Of a stretch of DNA of 64,000 nucleotides, positions 47,431 through 59,178 are shown in pieces. Position 1 is the first letter of the stretch. Every line of letters starts with the position of its first letter. The stretch covers positions 16,049,430 to 16,113,429 of the forward strand of contig CM057129.1 of NCBI GenBank assembly GCA_029964075.1, given 5' to 3'. This stretch comes from Patiria pectinifera. Taxonomy: Eukaryota > Echinodermata > Asteroidea > Valvatida > Asterinidae. The position numbers were made by a program, and so were the translations under genes. The notes beneath the pieces are model-generated. The model saw only the letters and a list, made by a program, of their open reading frames with translations, searched no databases and was not told where the DNA came from.

Positions 47431-49476
47431 TTACTTGGCGTTGGTCCGAGTAAAGTACGCCACTTCATCAAGTGGAACGAGTACATTGCGAAGCCACTGC
47501 CCGCCTTCCACACTATCTCCCTGTGGCATGCGTGTCCACAATCCATCCACTGGAGGGAGGTAGACATCCCTGGCGTAGGTGGCGTTATTGACGATAGGCG
47601 CCACTAATAGGTCATCACCAACTAGGAACTCTGTGTCCATCTTGAGGGAGTCTTCATCTGTCGGTGCGATCCACCATAGGGGTCTGATCAACGGCTGACC
47701 GGGCTTTACGATGGTCTCGGCCCGGGCGATCTGGAGCAGCTTAGGCGTGATGACATCCTCGTGGAAGGTGACCCACTTCTTGGAGATGGTCACCACTTCG
47801 TCATCGTACTGCCAGGGCGAGATGGAGAACTGCATGGCCGGCATGAAGGCCGTGATTTCCAGCCATCGTATGAAGAGCTCCCGCGGTGGTACTTCGAGCC
47901 CGTGGAATTCCGACTCGTAAGAGTTGCCACCAATCATGTCCGGTAGAACGTAAGGATAGCCTAGCAAGCTGAATGTCAGCGCTGTGGTGATAAGTGTCTT
48001 TAGTCCGTTATCCCAGCCCCAGCGGGAATCCTTATCCATCATCCTGACAAAGATTGGAAGATCCTGATTCTCGAAGGCTGCTCGGACCTCGATTTGGCCT
48101 CCAAGGCGCGCTGCCATCTCAGAATGAAGAGCAGTATATTCGCAAGGATTGACTAAGGGAACATAGGTCTCGAAATGCTGGACTAAATAGTTGGTTTCTC
48201 CAGCGTCGAATTTGAAGGAATCAATTCCAGTATCCTGTTGGAGCTTCTCGAGTCTTGATACGAACCAATCCACTGCGGCTGGGTTGGTAACATCAAGCAT
48301 TCCAGCTAAACCATTCCACCACTTGACCACGCCCTCATTCTGCCCCCGTTTAGTCACCCAGTAGCCTTTCTCCTTACCTTCTTGGTACGCGTTGGTGTCA
48401 ATGTTAGCAAATGGTGTCACCCAGAGAGTCACGCGAAAACCCTTGTCGTGAAGTTTCTGAACGGTGTCATTCATATATGGGAACTTCGTCTGATCAAAGT
48501 CAAGTTCTCCGTACTTCATGGAGTATCCATCGTCGATTTCTATTTGGCTGTTGGTGAACCCATTGGCAATGATCTCATCTGCATAATCGTTCACCACGCT
48601 GTCATTGATGAAGATTTTGTATCGTGCCCACGTTGACCAGATAGGAGACCTGATCATTCTTTCGTCCGGTAAACCCGTCGGTTTCCCGCCAGCTGGGCCA
48701 ATTTCGCGCCAAGTGGCGTCGTGCACGAGGCGCACATCGTCATGCGTGCAGATGGTGTAGTCCAAGCGCTGCAAGTTGTTTTCGAGGTTGGGGTAGTAAG
48801 AGTTAGCATAGGTGCTTTGAAAGCACACCTTTCCGTCACCATTGTCATTCAGACTGACATGCAGAGGGGTGTCATGGCTGACACGAATGGCAACCCCTCG
48901 GGACGATAACCAGTATCTGTCCAAAACAGATCCGTAATCCTGCCAGTTTGCGTACATGTCACCAGATACGTACATCGTAGTGGTCTCATTCCATTTTTCA
49001 ATCGGCCACAGCTGATAGAACATCTCGGCACTCCCGTACCAATGAGCCCCATCCAGGGAATAGCAGTCTCGTAGGGGTACGTCGGCAACCAAAGATTCCC
49101 AGACCACGTGCGTACACGAAAACTGCTCGTCTTCCACTTCCTGTGTGGCAACCAAGTTGATGTTGACCTCTGCAGTTTCTTTCCAGAGATAGCAGAGTGC
49201 GTTCCCTTCAGCGAAGCATTCAAGACCTTTCACACTGGCAGGAGAGCTAGCAGCTAGGATGCCACTCATCACGGTATCTCCTTTGAGGTTCTTGATGGAG
49301 ATTTCCCCGGTTGAAGCCTCCACATCTACCACTGTTCGTATGGCAGGCGGGGATTTGGGGGGAGTCGAGTCATCCCGGCCCACGGTGAATACAATAGCAC
49401 ATATAATGCCAGCGCCCACGGCGCACAAAAGCAACACCACTACAACAGCGAGAATGAGCCTCCGTTTACTCAACAT
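47431..49476 (-). CDS. MYORG-like GH31 glycosidase, tandem copy B (681 aa)
   Basis: A complete single-exon gene and paralogue of the one at 43089-45155. Residues 1-6 are basic, 7-31 a signal anchor (VVVVLLLCAVGAGIICAIVF region), followed by a Pro/Ser linker and the GH31 domain. Catalytic motifs are intact: EIDDGY near 313-318, KFDAGE at 422-427 (Asp424, likely nucleophile) and WGWDNG at 486-491 (Asp489, likely acid/base). From about residue 180 to 675 it is nearly identical to copy A in protein and largely in DNA, while the N-terminal 180 residues differ more. It lacks a two-residue Ser-Asp present in copy A after NSYES. The last residues differ (FTRTNAK versus FILNKANSP). Substrate unknown; membrane location and enzyme class are well supported. 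Confidence 0.93.
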   Translation of the reverse strand: MLSKRRLILAVVVVLLLCAVGAGIICAIVFTVGRDDSTPPKSPPAIRTVVDVEASTGEISIKNLKGDTVMSGILAASSPASVKGLECFAEGNALCYLWKETAEVNINLVATQEVEDEQFSCTHVVWESLVADVPLRDCYSLDGAHWYGSAEMFYQLWPIEKWNETTTMYVSGDMYANWQDYGSVLDRYWLSSRGVAIRVSHDTPLHVSLNDNGDGKVCFQSTYANSYYPNLENNLQRLDYTICTHDDVRLVHDATWREIGPAGGKPTGLPDERMIRSPIWSTWARYKIFINDSVVNDYADEIIANGFTNSQIEIDDGYSMKYGELDFDQTKFPYMNDTVQKLHDKGFRVTLWVTPFANIDTNAYQEGKEKGYWVTKRGQNEGVVKWWNGLAGMLDVTNPAAVDWFVSRLEKLQQDTGIDSFKFDAGETNYLVQHFETYVPLVNPCEYTALHSEMAARLGGQIEVRAAFENQDLPIFVRMMDKDSRWGWDNGLKTLITTALTFSLLGYPYVLPDMIGGNSYESEFHGLEVPPRELFIRWLEITAFMPAMQFSISPWQYDDEVVTISKKWVTFHEDVITPKLLQIARAETIVKPGQPLIRPLWWIAPTDEDSLKMDTEFLVGDDLLVAPIVNNATYARDVYLPPVDGLWTRMPQGDSVEGGQWLRNVLVPLDEVAYFTRTNAK

Positions 49477-50835
49477 AGTGGAGGTCGAGTCATCATCCGC
49501 GTGACGAACTTCAGTTGAACACCCGTTTCTAACAAACTGTCAAGAGTTATGCAGTGATGATTTTTCGCGTCTTTAAAACTTCCGCAATCGAATGAGTATG
49601 TTTGAAGATGCGGCAAGACCGATGGCTATTAATAGACCACTCAAGTATCAGAATAGAGTACCGTTAGCTCTCCGGCTTAAGATGCACTCAACCGTATAGT
49701 CGGTACTCTCAGTCCTTGGATCATGGAGCTATGTTTGAATCCACCTACATGCCATAGGCTATCATTTTGCGTGTCTGTTTATCTCAGCTAGTGTTGTTTA
49801 CTTTAAGGATGAGCGCGGTCCAGATTGAATCAAAGGTCGTTCATCATTGCTATTTTCGTCAAGTTATGCTTAGGTTTCAGGTTTATTGAGGTTTTATAAG
49901 GTTTAAAGGTGTATATCACCGGGCCTGTGTTTCTTCTAAATTGAGTTTCTTCTCCTAACGAATTTTCAACGAAAAAAAAACTACTTTGATTTAAGTTTGG
50001 GCGTCTGCAGCCCCTGAGTCTCTCTGAAAAATTTCATTTGGTGCACATCAGCGTGCAGTAAAGATTTTTTGCGACGAAATAATTCAATATTAAACGGCGT
50101 ATTTTTTTTCGTTCGATGTCTCTTAATATACGAATGTGAAAAACTTTTGAGGGCGATTCATAATAGTCAATGTTAAACAATTTCGATCTTTTTTTTCGAA
50201 ACTGTTTCGACCACCCACCTAAGATTTGGACTTTTAAATGTTGAATGACCATTCAATATATCCCGTACACTTACGAACAAAGTAATGCTTCCAATGAAGC
50301 AGTGAGTTTAGGTACAGTGAATGCTCTCCCAGCCCCAGCTCAAGAGTTTTCAAGGGCTTTCCGGCCCGGCTTCCAGCATGCAAATATTGTAGTGGGAACA
50401 GAATAGGGCTCTGAGTGGGCAGTATTGACGAGTCGTTTTATTGATGATTGAAAGGCTTCTGATGTTTTCATTCTTAACCATTTATTCCGACTTCGTTTCT
50501 TCTTTAAAAAATAATCCGAGGAGGAACTGACCGAAGTTTCCTGGAGCCTGGTAAGGCGGCGCTTCATCAGGAGCAATCCAGCCCCAGTGGCTGTTCTGGG
50601 CAAAGACTGTTAATCAGTTTTAAGAGACTGCATTGATGAAAAGTTGATATGACCATAGAGCAAGGAATTGCTCTATGATATGACGGATGATATTCTTTTA
50701 GTAATTTCCACCAACACATTTTATTTTTTTACTTCTTTGAGTGGTCATGTCCACAGAAGAAAGTCATCAACACCATCTATAGAAAAACGGGTTGGCGGGA
50801 ATTTTAAGTGAGCCGATGAAATCATCTATTCATTT

Positions 50836-50920
50836 GCACGCCAGTTTTCACCGGTTGCGATGAGTTACCAATCAGAAATCCAGATTCAAGAACCATTGAG
50901 TTTAAAGTAAATAGGTTTGG
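50836..50920. repeat. Dispersed repeat with GCACGCCAGTTTTCACCGGT, copy 1
   Basis: Shares GCAC.CCAGTTTTCA.CGGTTGC, GTTACCA and ATTGAGTTT in order with 54350-54434. Confidence 0.5.
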
Positions 50921-51187
50921 GAACCAGACATCAGGGCAATGTAAGGAGCTCCCGGATGTCATCGCCCCCCTTATAGAAAAACTGATAATTGATAGGAGTT
51001 TCATTGATATTTTCTGCCGTATACTAGTACATGCTTTGGAAAACTTCACACTGCATGCAACTAAAGATCTCCTTTATATCTGGTAATCGAGGACATGGTG
51101 ATGATAGTGTCGCGAGTACATATTGACCAAAGGGAACACGGTAAGACCAGAATATTTCATAGAGCTGCGTAACTAAAGCACAGAATT

Positions 51188-51328
51188 CTGCTAAGCACAG
51201 AACATATTTGCTTAGCAAAAACATTTTACCTGCCCAATGTTATGGCAGGCATATTGTTGTTGACTGGTACTCGGACAATTTCTGCTCAGAATACACATTT
51301 GCCAAGTGGTATTTTCTGCTTTAGCAGC
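51188..51328. repeat. Dispersed inverted-end repeat, CTGCTTAGCAG family, inverse copy
   Basis: Begins CTGCTAAGCACAGAACATAT and ends TTTTCTGCTTTAGCAGC. Aligns to the reverse complement of 20962-21106, including GCAAAAACA and TTGACTGGT. Confidence 0.55.
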
Positions 51329-51863
51329 TTAATCAAATTGGCCCAGCTGAAAAAAAATGGCAATTCTTCTTCAGGGGTGGGGATTATCACAGTAATCATG
51401 GCAGTTTGCAGTAGCACTGTTTATGGCGGGGGTGGGGGTAGGGGGAAACACCCATCTCCCTCCCTCTGTATGGAGGTCTGCCCCATTCTTTTGTAAGTTG
51501 ATCATTGAATATAGGGAAAGCATTCTTGAAGGCATTCTGAAGGGCAAAACCTAGTTGGAACGACTGGTTTCAAAATCAAGAGAATCCCCCCCCCCAAAAA
51601 AATTGATCCTAACACGATAAATACAAGTTAACCAATTATGACTAATACCAGTTACTCCAAGCTTTTATAATGAGATATTATTGACAACATATTATTAATC
51701 AGTTGATTTTATTTGCAACAATTACGGCTGATATCTATTCATGGACACAATCTCTCTTCTTTGCATAGCTCTACTAATTTCACACTTTTACACACCATGA
51801 CGGACATTGATTCAACACAACAGTAAATGCGGATATCTAGAAATTGAGACAACATACTTTTTA

Positions 51864-52026
51864 CAAATGATGAATGTTTTGAGTGCAATGGTAAGAATAG
51901 TTTCATGAGGTGACAGATGGAGTATTCCATTCCACGAGGCTGCAAGCCGAGTGAAATGGAACATTCCATCTGTCAGCCAATGAAATTATTCTTTCCATTG
52001 CACGAATGTGAAACATTCATTATTTG
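51864..52026. mobile_element. 163-bp foldback MITE
   Basis: CAAATGATGAATGTTTTGAG and CATTCATTATTTG bound two arms of about 70 bp that also share TGCAATGG, TTTCATGAGGTGACAGATGG and ATTCCATTCCA with their reverse complements. Loop near 51940-51950. Non-coding. Confidence 0.75.
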
Positions 52027-53000
52027 TTGTATACAGCACCTGAATAAATCCTCTTCATCTGATTGGTCAGAGCCACCAATCATGTGACCATGCAATGGAA
52101 GGTCTGTTTTTTGTGGTGCAGCCGGGTCGTGGGTTGGGACGAATAATTCCACGACATGTGATCAACGACCCACCAATCAGATGCAGGGATTGATTCAGGC
52201 GTTGTATAATAACTAAATAAGCACCAAATTTGGGTCTCATAAACAAGTCTAGACATAAATAATGAAATGTTTGCGGAAACACCATGTGCGAATAATTTCT
52301 CAACTAAAGAGAAGAGTTCTGAAAGAACCAAATAAACTCAGACGCCTCGTCCCGTATGGTCTTCCGTCTTCTGACCGTCTCCAGAATAGAGCATACTGAC
52401 CGAACGCCGAGTTTATATACCTCTGGTTTGGTCTCTTCTTTCTTCTTCATTCTAATTATCATGCACATTCCTAAAACCAAACATTATTTAGTATCTCCAC
52501 CATGCAAAGCCTCAAATCTTACTTAAGTCTAGACATCACACAGCACAATCAAAATGGTATATATGTATACTTGTATTTGAAAAATTTTATTTCAGGTGGG
52601 GTGCTGCAACCCTCTGAATAAGGGCTTTACTAAACGTCCGTGATTTTTTATCTTTTGGTGTCTTATTTAAATGTGAGTAACTTTTTTATTCCTCAGAAAA
52701 CAGCAATGGAAAAAACAAATATATTTTTTGAGGTGAAACTTGAAAATAGCACGGGTAATGCATCTTTAATGTAACCGTCCACATAAACAAGGGCAACATA
52801 AAGAGTACTATTACAATCATGTATGTCTACTTTAGAAGGTAAAACAATTATTTTACATTTCTCATGCTCCATTCTGGTGGCCACATCATTACAAGAAGAG
52901 GAACACAATTTTTGGAATGTCATTTCATATACTGGCCTTATAAAATTAAAGTACACTCAAGACTACAGTCCATATGCACGCATTATCCACATTACATGTA

Positions 53001-53186
53001 CAGTCGAGTCTCGTTAATACAAACTCGTTCGGACCCATCCAAATTGTTTGTTATATCAGAATTTTGTATTAAGAGAAACATCAGTCCCATTCATTGTGCA
53101 CATAACGGCACAGTTGGGACCAAGGTTTTATGTTTGTTACAACCAGAATTTGTATTAACAGAATCTGTACTAACGAGAGTCGACTG
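53001..53186. mobile_element. Pogo/Tigger-like MITE (186 bp)
   Basis: The ends CAGTCGAGTCTCGTTAATAC and GTACTAACGAGAGTCGACTG are inverted repeats, flanked by TA at 52999-53000 and 53187-53188. TA target sites with CAGTCGA-type ends are typical of the Tc1-mariner/pogo group. A second inverted motif pair (TCAGAATTTTGTATTA and AGAATTTGTATTAA) lies inside. No transposase remains. Confidence 0.75.
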
Positions 53187-54349
53187 TATTTCACGGGGAC
53201 TATATGGCTCCCATTCACAATAGTGGTGTGCATTTATGGGTAGTACGGGAACCGGGCACCCTTTTGAAGTGGTTTTTATCAAAACTGAATTTGTCTGAAG
53301 GGCTTTATAGCTTTACAATGTCAACTGCAACTTTGCAAGCGTCATCTGTCGCGCGTTAAAACACACATTAACATTCAATCTGTTTTGGTTTTCCATGTAG
53401 CCGGGTTTTCATTTTGAACATTCCCCACAAATGGCATTCAAAATCTTTCCTTTTAATTGCCTGAGAATTTACCGAGTAATTTGTAAAGTTGGTTACAGAT
53501 ACCCGATCCCATAATCCATAACCGGTTCCTGACATCAGCGGTCGGGTTCTCGGGTACCCGGTTCCGTTTGCACAGCCCTAATTCACACGCTATATGTGGA
53601 AATTCAACGAAGTGAAGTTTGAACTTATCCCCCGTGATCATTGTTCATGTACATGTAAACACCCAGTTGAAGTCCAATAATACAACAAACAGTGAAGCTC
53701 GCATGCTTACATAATATATACATGTAACTTTAGAAACTTCAAAATCCCATGCCAGTTTGTGCAATTATAACTCCCCTAACATTATTGTATGCTTTACAAT
53801 TCTTTGTGTAGAAAGACACATGCTGACAATATTTCAATGACAAAATAAAATTCTATAAAAATCATGTATCAACAGAAACATAATAGAACCTAGTTAATTA
53901 AAATATAGATCCCACACATTTTAAGTGTAAAACAGAGAAAATCTAACCAAATTCTAAATAAAGTGTTAATAAAATTTAGTTGTACAAATTTGTTTGCAAT
54001 AATTTGTAAGCAATAAAGATCTTTTGCATAAATCAAAAAATGTCTGTACAATATATATTTTTTTTACCCCTGCTATGTTAAAATTTGTACGTAACACTTG
54101 AAAGTGCTTTGTACAGAAGATTAGCTTGCACACACATTCATATTGAGCTCATTTAAACATTGGAGGTAAAGCACACTGTATAATGTCCAAGTGTTTAAGG
54201 TATTCCACATTTATCATGTCTACAATTATTATATACATGTACTATAATGCATACGCACTAAAATGCACCTGTTATCAAGATATTTATCCTGCCTAGTCCA
54301 GTGTAGGTGGGGGCAGGATGACGTCAAATGATGAAAACAGTGTTTATCT

Positions 54350-54434
54350 GCACACCAGTTTTCATCGGTTGCCATTTGTTACCATTCGGCACTCGAGACT
54401 CGCGGACTATTGAGTTTCAAGAACATAGGTTTTG
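54350..54434. repeat. Dispersed repeat with GCACACCAGTTTTCATCGGT, copy 2
   Basis: Relative of 50836-50920 in the same orientation. Confidence 0.5.
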
Positions 54435-54548
54435 TAGCTAGATATTAAAGCCAATGTAAACAATTCCATGGCCACCTATTGTGGCCATCACAAGTCCATC
54501 ACAAGTCATCCGTTGCATCTCATAAGTCATCTCACAAGCTACACAGAT

Positions 54549-54795
54549 GTGGAACGTTGTGGTCCAGTGGTTATGGTGTTCGACTCATGTGCTATGGTTC
54601 ATGGGTTCAAACCCCGACGGGGAACATGGGTGCTTGTGCTCTTGGGCAAGGCACTTTACTACGATTGCAATCGATTGTCTCTCTGCACCCAGGAGTATAA
54701 ATGGGTACCTGTGTAGACCAAAATGCGCTGATATTGAGCTGCTGCAGAAAATAATGGTCCCATTCCTGATGAACAGCCTGGATAATAATGTGCAT
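54549..54795 (+). mobile_element. tRNA-derived SINE, 3'-truncated
   Basis: Head with GTGGTCCAGTGGTTATGG and GGTTCAAACCCCGACGGGG, body with CTTGGGCAAGGCACTTTACT and GGAGTATAAATGGGTACCTG, matching the SINE at 22461-22758. It lacks the AAAGCGCT tail, ending near GATAATAATG. Confidence 0.8.
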
Positions 54796-56976
54796 TTGAT
54801 CATAGAATTTGCACAATATAACTGTATACATTAACCCTAACCGAACTCAACCCATCAAAGTTCAACAGCAGGTTTTGTTTAAATCTGTTGGAATAGGTAA
54901 GGAACCCTACACTGATTGTCTTTCACACTGGGTTTGGCATACCTCCAGAAACTATGTCCAACAGTGTGTACAATTTCCCATGTGGGTGTTGGAATTTGCC
55001 TGAATGGGTACGGTTCCTGGTAAATTATGCTATGGAGTTAGGGTTAATATTATTACATATTATTATATAATGAACTGTGACAAGGGCATTTTTCCTTTGT
55101 TATTGTTTTACCATTTACTTGTGACAGACTTGTGATGGAGGCGACCACAACATTGTAACCTACATTAATAATGAAGGTGGGTGTTGGTTTCAAAGTGTTT
55201 ATTCTCTGGAAGGACAAAGGGTCCTCAAAGCAAGTATTAATTAGTTGTTAAACACACAAATGTACAATCCCAATGTCTTTACATCTATTGTTTTGTCAAT
55301 GGGAAGTTATGCTATGTACATGCTATGTATTTCCATATTTTTGCTCATCAATAATTTTGACCATCATAAACAAAATCCATCGAGACAAAATATTTAAGCC
55401 AAATACATCCATGAATTAAGCCTAGTTACTTCACTTCATGAAATATTGAATGTGCATTCATACTTCTGTATTTGTTTATACAGAATCCCCGTACTTGCAC
55501 ATAGAACATTTAACAGTTGTAGTCAAGAACTACATTCAACAAATGGATAAAATTCACAGTATTCAAGTATGCAGTGTGCCAACAGTTGCAGCCGAGTACA
55601 TGTACAAATTGATGTATTTGAATAGCCTTTTTAATGCATAACCGAACATTGTACAATACATGTATGTACGTACGGTATGCATATGGTAATAAAGCATGAT
55701 GTCCCAGCTACAAATGCACATGTGGAAAACGAATATGTAGATGGAAAGCAAAGCAAACCTGGATTCTTCACAACGATTGTGACCAATAAGAATAAAATAT
55801 TCAATACAGTGATTATCGTGTGCTTGTGGGGACATATATCTCATGTCAAGTTTTGTCATATTCATTTGATAAAACACAATTGGTAGACATTACAGAACCC
55901 CCACAATCCTTTCCAACACAATTCTTTTGCAGTTAAGTAATTTTCTTCCAGCCTTGTTTCCCAACAGGTGATAAACATAGCATTTATGATGTTTTCAGTT
56001 TAAAGATAAAAATTATTGGTTCAACTTTAGACTGAAAGCATTTGAGGCCAGAGGGCACTCCATACATTAAACCTTCTGTCTGGTTCTCTACTTTAGTGAT
56101 TGATTTTGATAACCTTCCTACTTTGGAAAACGTACTTGATACTTTACAACCCTTCAGTTTTTAACAGATGTTGTGATTCTCAAATGCAAATTTTGAGAGA
56201 TTTTGGAAGTGATGCAGACTGGTAGTAAAGGTATATGTGCATGCCAAACATTAAACTGACTATGAATCACATAAATCTACATGTATTATGTACAGACTAT
56301 CCTTCGCAATACAAAAGATAAGGTGTGTTGCGCATGTGACCAAATTACTATGTACATGTTTCTTAACATTCTTGTAAATAAGTACATGTACATGTATGAT
56401 TCACTTCCCAGTCATTTTATTGAGCGATGGACAAACAGGTCTAGAATATGGACATTTGGTGCTTGGTGACATCATTCAAACCAGTCCAATGTTATTGTTT
56501 ACATGTACATGCATCTTTCATCTTTCTGATTTTTTTTTTGTGACCAAAGAAACAATGTACTCTCATCAAGAAATTCCTCTGCTAATACCCCCAAATTCAC
56601 AATGAATTTACACTAGTCTTCGCCAGAGACATTACCAAATGGTTTTACAAAATGTACTTCAAAGTCCATACATTTCTCCAAGGCAAATCAGTCACAAGTC
56701 TTCTTCACAAGTCACATTCAGTTTGAATATTCATAGGTTTGAGTAACTATTACATTCCTTTTAAAATCATTTAACTGGAATATAACTCAATCATTTATGA
56801 GTCATTCCAAAAATCCACTTATGTTGGCCAATAAAGATATGCTAACTTTTTACGCTGAGCCTCTTATTGATTTGAGCTTCAAAAATGAAAACCTTTGATT
56901 TGAAAAACTGACTTGCACTAGAGAAAAACAATGGACTTTGAAGTGATTCAAGCATGAATCAATCAATAACGCTGCC

Positions 56977-59178
56977 TCATGCCCTAGTAAAATAGGGCAC
57001 CTGATCAAGCAAGGCTTCGCATTCAACCCATGCACCGCCGTTGACAGTTGTCCCATGAAGCTGATCCACCCACTTCCCTTCAGGTAAATACACCTGTCGC
57101 TTTACAAGTCCAAGGTCTAAGACAGGTGCAACTAGCATGTCATTACCAATCAAGAACTCGGAGTCCATGCTTTGGGCGACTGGGTCAGACGAGGCAGTCC
57201 ACCACAGAGGCCGGATGACAGTCGCTGTTGTGTTTCCACTTTCTGTGGCGACCTTTACCACTAAAGGAGCAATGGTTTCCTGGTGGAATTTGATGAACTG
57301 GTTCGCGATGTTGACTGTTTCCTGATCGTACTCCCAGATGGGGACGTTGATTTTCATGGCAGGAAAGAACGCGATGACCCCAAGCCATCGAAGGAGGAAC
57401 TCTTTATCCGGAAGACAATCCACGAAACACGAGGGGTCGTAATGTTGCCCTCTGACCTCGAGATCCGGCATGGTAAATGGATATCCGAGAATGCTCAGAG
57501 TTAATACTGTAGGAATGAGAGATTTCAACCCGTTTTCATAACCCCAGACTGACGTCTTTGGAATGGTTTGCACAATAAATGGAATGTCTTGGGACTGGGA
57601 AGCAGAACGCATGATGACAGAACCGTTGGTCTTATCAGCAAGCTCCACATAACGCTGTGTGAATGTACAAGGGTTCCTGAGATCCTCCACGGTTTGGAAC
57701 TCGACTGGGAGGTAACTGACTTGACCATAGTCGAAGGTAAAGAAGCTGACTCCAGAGGTATTCTGGAGACTCTTCAGTTGACTGAGGAACCAAGACGTGG
57801 CATTGCTGCTGGTGACATCCAGGAGACCTGCGACACCGTCCTTCCATTTGGTGAGTCCCGGAACTTGTGATCTAGGATCTTCTACCAAGTACTGATTCCG
57901 GAGACCTTCCTGGAAGGCCTTGGAGTCGGTGTTCATGAAGAGAGTAATTCCCACGGCCACGTCCATTCCAAAGTCCCGGATCCGTGAAATGGTTGTGGCT
58001 ATGTTTGAGAATCTTTCTGCATCAAACGCTAGATCTCCTTCACTGGTGGTATAATCACATTGGATTTCCAGAGAGTTTGCCCCCAATTTGCTGTCGCGAA
58101 TAGCACTTGCGAATTGCAAAAGGGTCGTCTCATTAAAAGTGCTCTCCCTTGAACATGCAGGCACAGACCACATGGGGCTCTTTGATAAAGCTTGCTGGGG
58201 CACAGCTCGTAGCTTCTTACCGAATTTGTCCATCATCTTTTGATGGACTGATGGCATGTCGACAGCAGCACACAAAGTGTATTGCAGTTTGGGCAACTCC
58301 TCTTTAGGATTTGGAAAAGGCGAGTCATGGTATGTAGCCTCAAAACAAAGTTTTTGATCGTCTTCATTGATGCTGACAAACAGAGGAGACTCGTCATTAA
58401 CCCTTATCCCAACTCCATGTGAGGCAAGCCAGAAGCGTTCCACGACTGGTCCAAAACTGTTTGCTTTATGGCCGGAAACAAACGGTGCACGTGATTGGTT
58501 CATCTTCTCCAGCGGCCACTGTTGATTGGCTGATACACCTCCCCCATACCAGTGGATATTTTCAAAGCTGTAGCAGTCTCGGTGAACAAGATCGTGAGAC
58601 AGAGCCTCCCAGGTTAAGTTGTAGCAGTCCATCCCTGAAAGCTGCTCCACGTGAATCAGCAATCTTGCAATGTCCGGGTACTCCAAACACAGGTTCTGTG
58701 AGTCAAAAGGGTCACACGATGATGGCAACATGTCCGGCAGGTTCATCCCGATAAGTCCCCTCGTGATGTTGGCTCCATTAAGATGGACGTCAAACTCCCG
58801 GGAAACCGCGTAGAACATGGCATTGCCGACCTTGTAATGCAAAGGCTCCTCGACGTAAAGCACCAGGATGCAGGTGGTTGAAGCAACAATGAGACAGAAG
58901 AGAAAGATGATGCTGATCTTGAGTTTGATCTCGCGAGGCTTCTTCAACATTCTTAAGGGCTTGGCAATGTCCACTTTGTTTGGATCAACGGTGGCATTTG
59001 TCCGCTTCTTGACCTCGTGGTGGTCAATGCTAGGCACCTCTAGGGAGATGGATCCGTTCCCCTCGGCGTCAACGACGACTTGAGATGTGGAAGCCATGGG
59101 TGATGGCGCACCCCCTGTCACCAACAAGGAAGTGTGAGCATTAACATTAGGTTCAGAGTTCTCCCGCACTTGTAACAT
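56977..59178 (-). CDS. SITS-binding-protein/MYORG-like GH31 protein C (733 aa), altered active site
   Basis: A complete single-exon gene. It has a longer cytoplasmic N-terminus (about 87 residues) than A and B, then a signal anchor at about 88-109, then a GH31 domain. Family motifs are recognisable: DVAVGITLF near 406-414, LLDVT near 452, TFDYGQ at 481-486, VWGYENG at 544-550 and LGYPFTMPDL. Asp483 keeps the nucleophile position, but KFDAGE has become TFDYGQ, the proposed acid/base Asp is Glu548 (WGYE rather than WGYD), and EIDDGY has become EIQCDY (372-376). It may have changed specificity or lost activity and act in binding or transport, as the SITS-binding name for vertebrate relatives suggests. 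The first Met gives the longest frame; Met28 is an alternative. Confidence 0.9.
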   Translation of the reverse strand: MLQVRENSEPNVNAHTSLLVTGGAPSPMASTSQVVVDAEGNGSISLEVPSIDHHEVKKRTNATVDPNKVDIAKPLRMLKKPREIKLKISIIFLFCLIVASTTCILVLYVEEPLHYKVGNAMFYAVSREFDVHLNGANITRGLIGMNLPDMLPSSCDPFDSQNLCLEYPDIARLLIHVEQLSGMDCYNLTWEALSHDLVHRDCYSFENIHWYGGGVSANQQWPLEKMNQSRAPFVSGHKANSFGPVVERFWLASHGVGIRVNDESPLFVSINEDDQKLCFEATYHDSPFPNPKEELPKLQYTLCAAVDMPSVHQKMMDKFGKKLRAVPQQALSKSPMWSVPACSRESTFNETTLLQFASAIRDSKLGANSLEIQCDYTTSEGDLAFDAERFSNIATTISRIRDFGMDVAVGITLFMNTDSKAFQEGLRNQYLVEDPRSQVPGLTKWKDGVAGLLDVTSSNATSWFLSQLKSLQNTSGVSFFTFDYGQVSYLPVEFQTVEDLRNPCTFTQRYVELADKTNGSVIMRSASQSQDIPFIVQTIPKTSVWGYENGLKSLIPTVLTLSILGYPFTMPDLEVRGQHYDPSCFVDCLPDKEFLLRWLGVIAFFPAMKINVPIWEYDQETVNIANQFIKFHQETIAPLVVKVATESGNTTATVIRPLWWTASSDPVAQSMDSEFLIGNDMLVAPVLDLGLVKRQVYLPEGKWVDQLHGTTVNGGAWVECEALLDQVPYFTRA

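Larger units (their letters stand above)
49477..56976. other. Intergenic region between GH31 copies B and C
   Basis: It holds the upstream region of copy B and the downstream region of gene C. Features seen are repeats: 50836-50920 with its relative 54350-54434, 51188-51328, 51864-52026, a pogo-like MITE 53001-53186 and a SINE 54549-54795. The parts 49600-50800, 53200-54340 and 54800-56976 are AT-rich with scattered ACATGT tracts and no recognisable gene. TTTATT at 56416-56421 could be the poly(A) signal of gene C. Confidence 0.5.

Noticed and set aside
50340-50603. Minus-strand frame containing a GWIAPDEAP-like stretch reminiscent of the GH31 LWWIAPTDE motif
   Set aside because: The resemblance is too short, other GH31 motifs are absent nearby, and another frame reads equally well. 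It may be a piece of a dispersed repeat.
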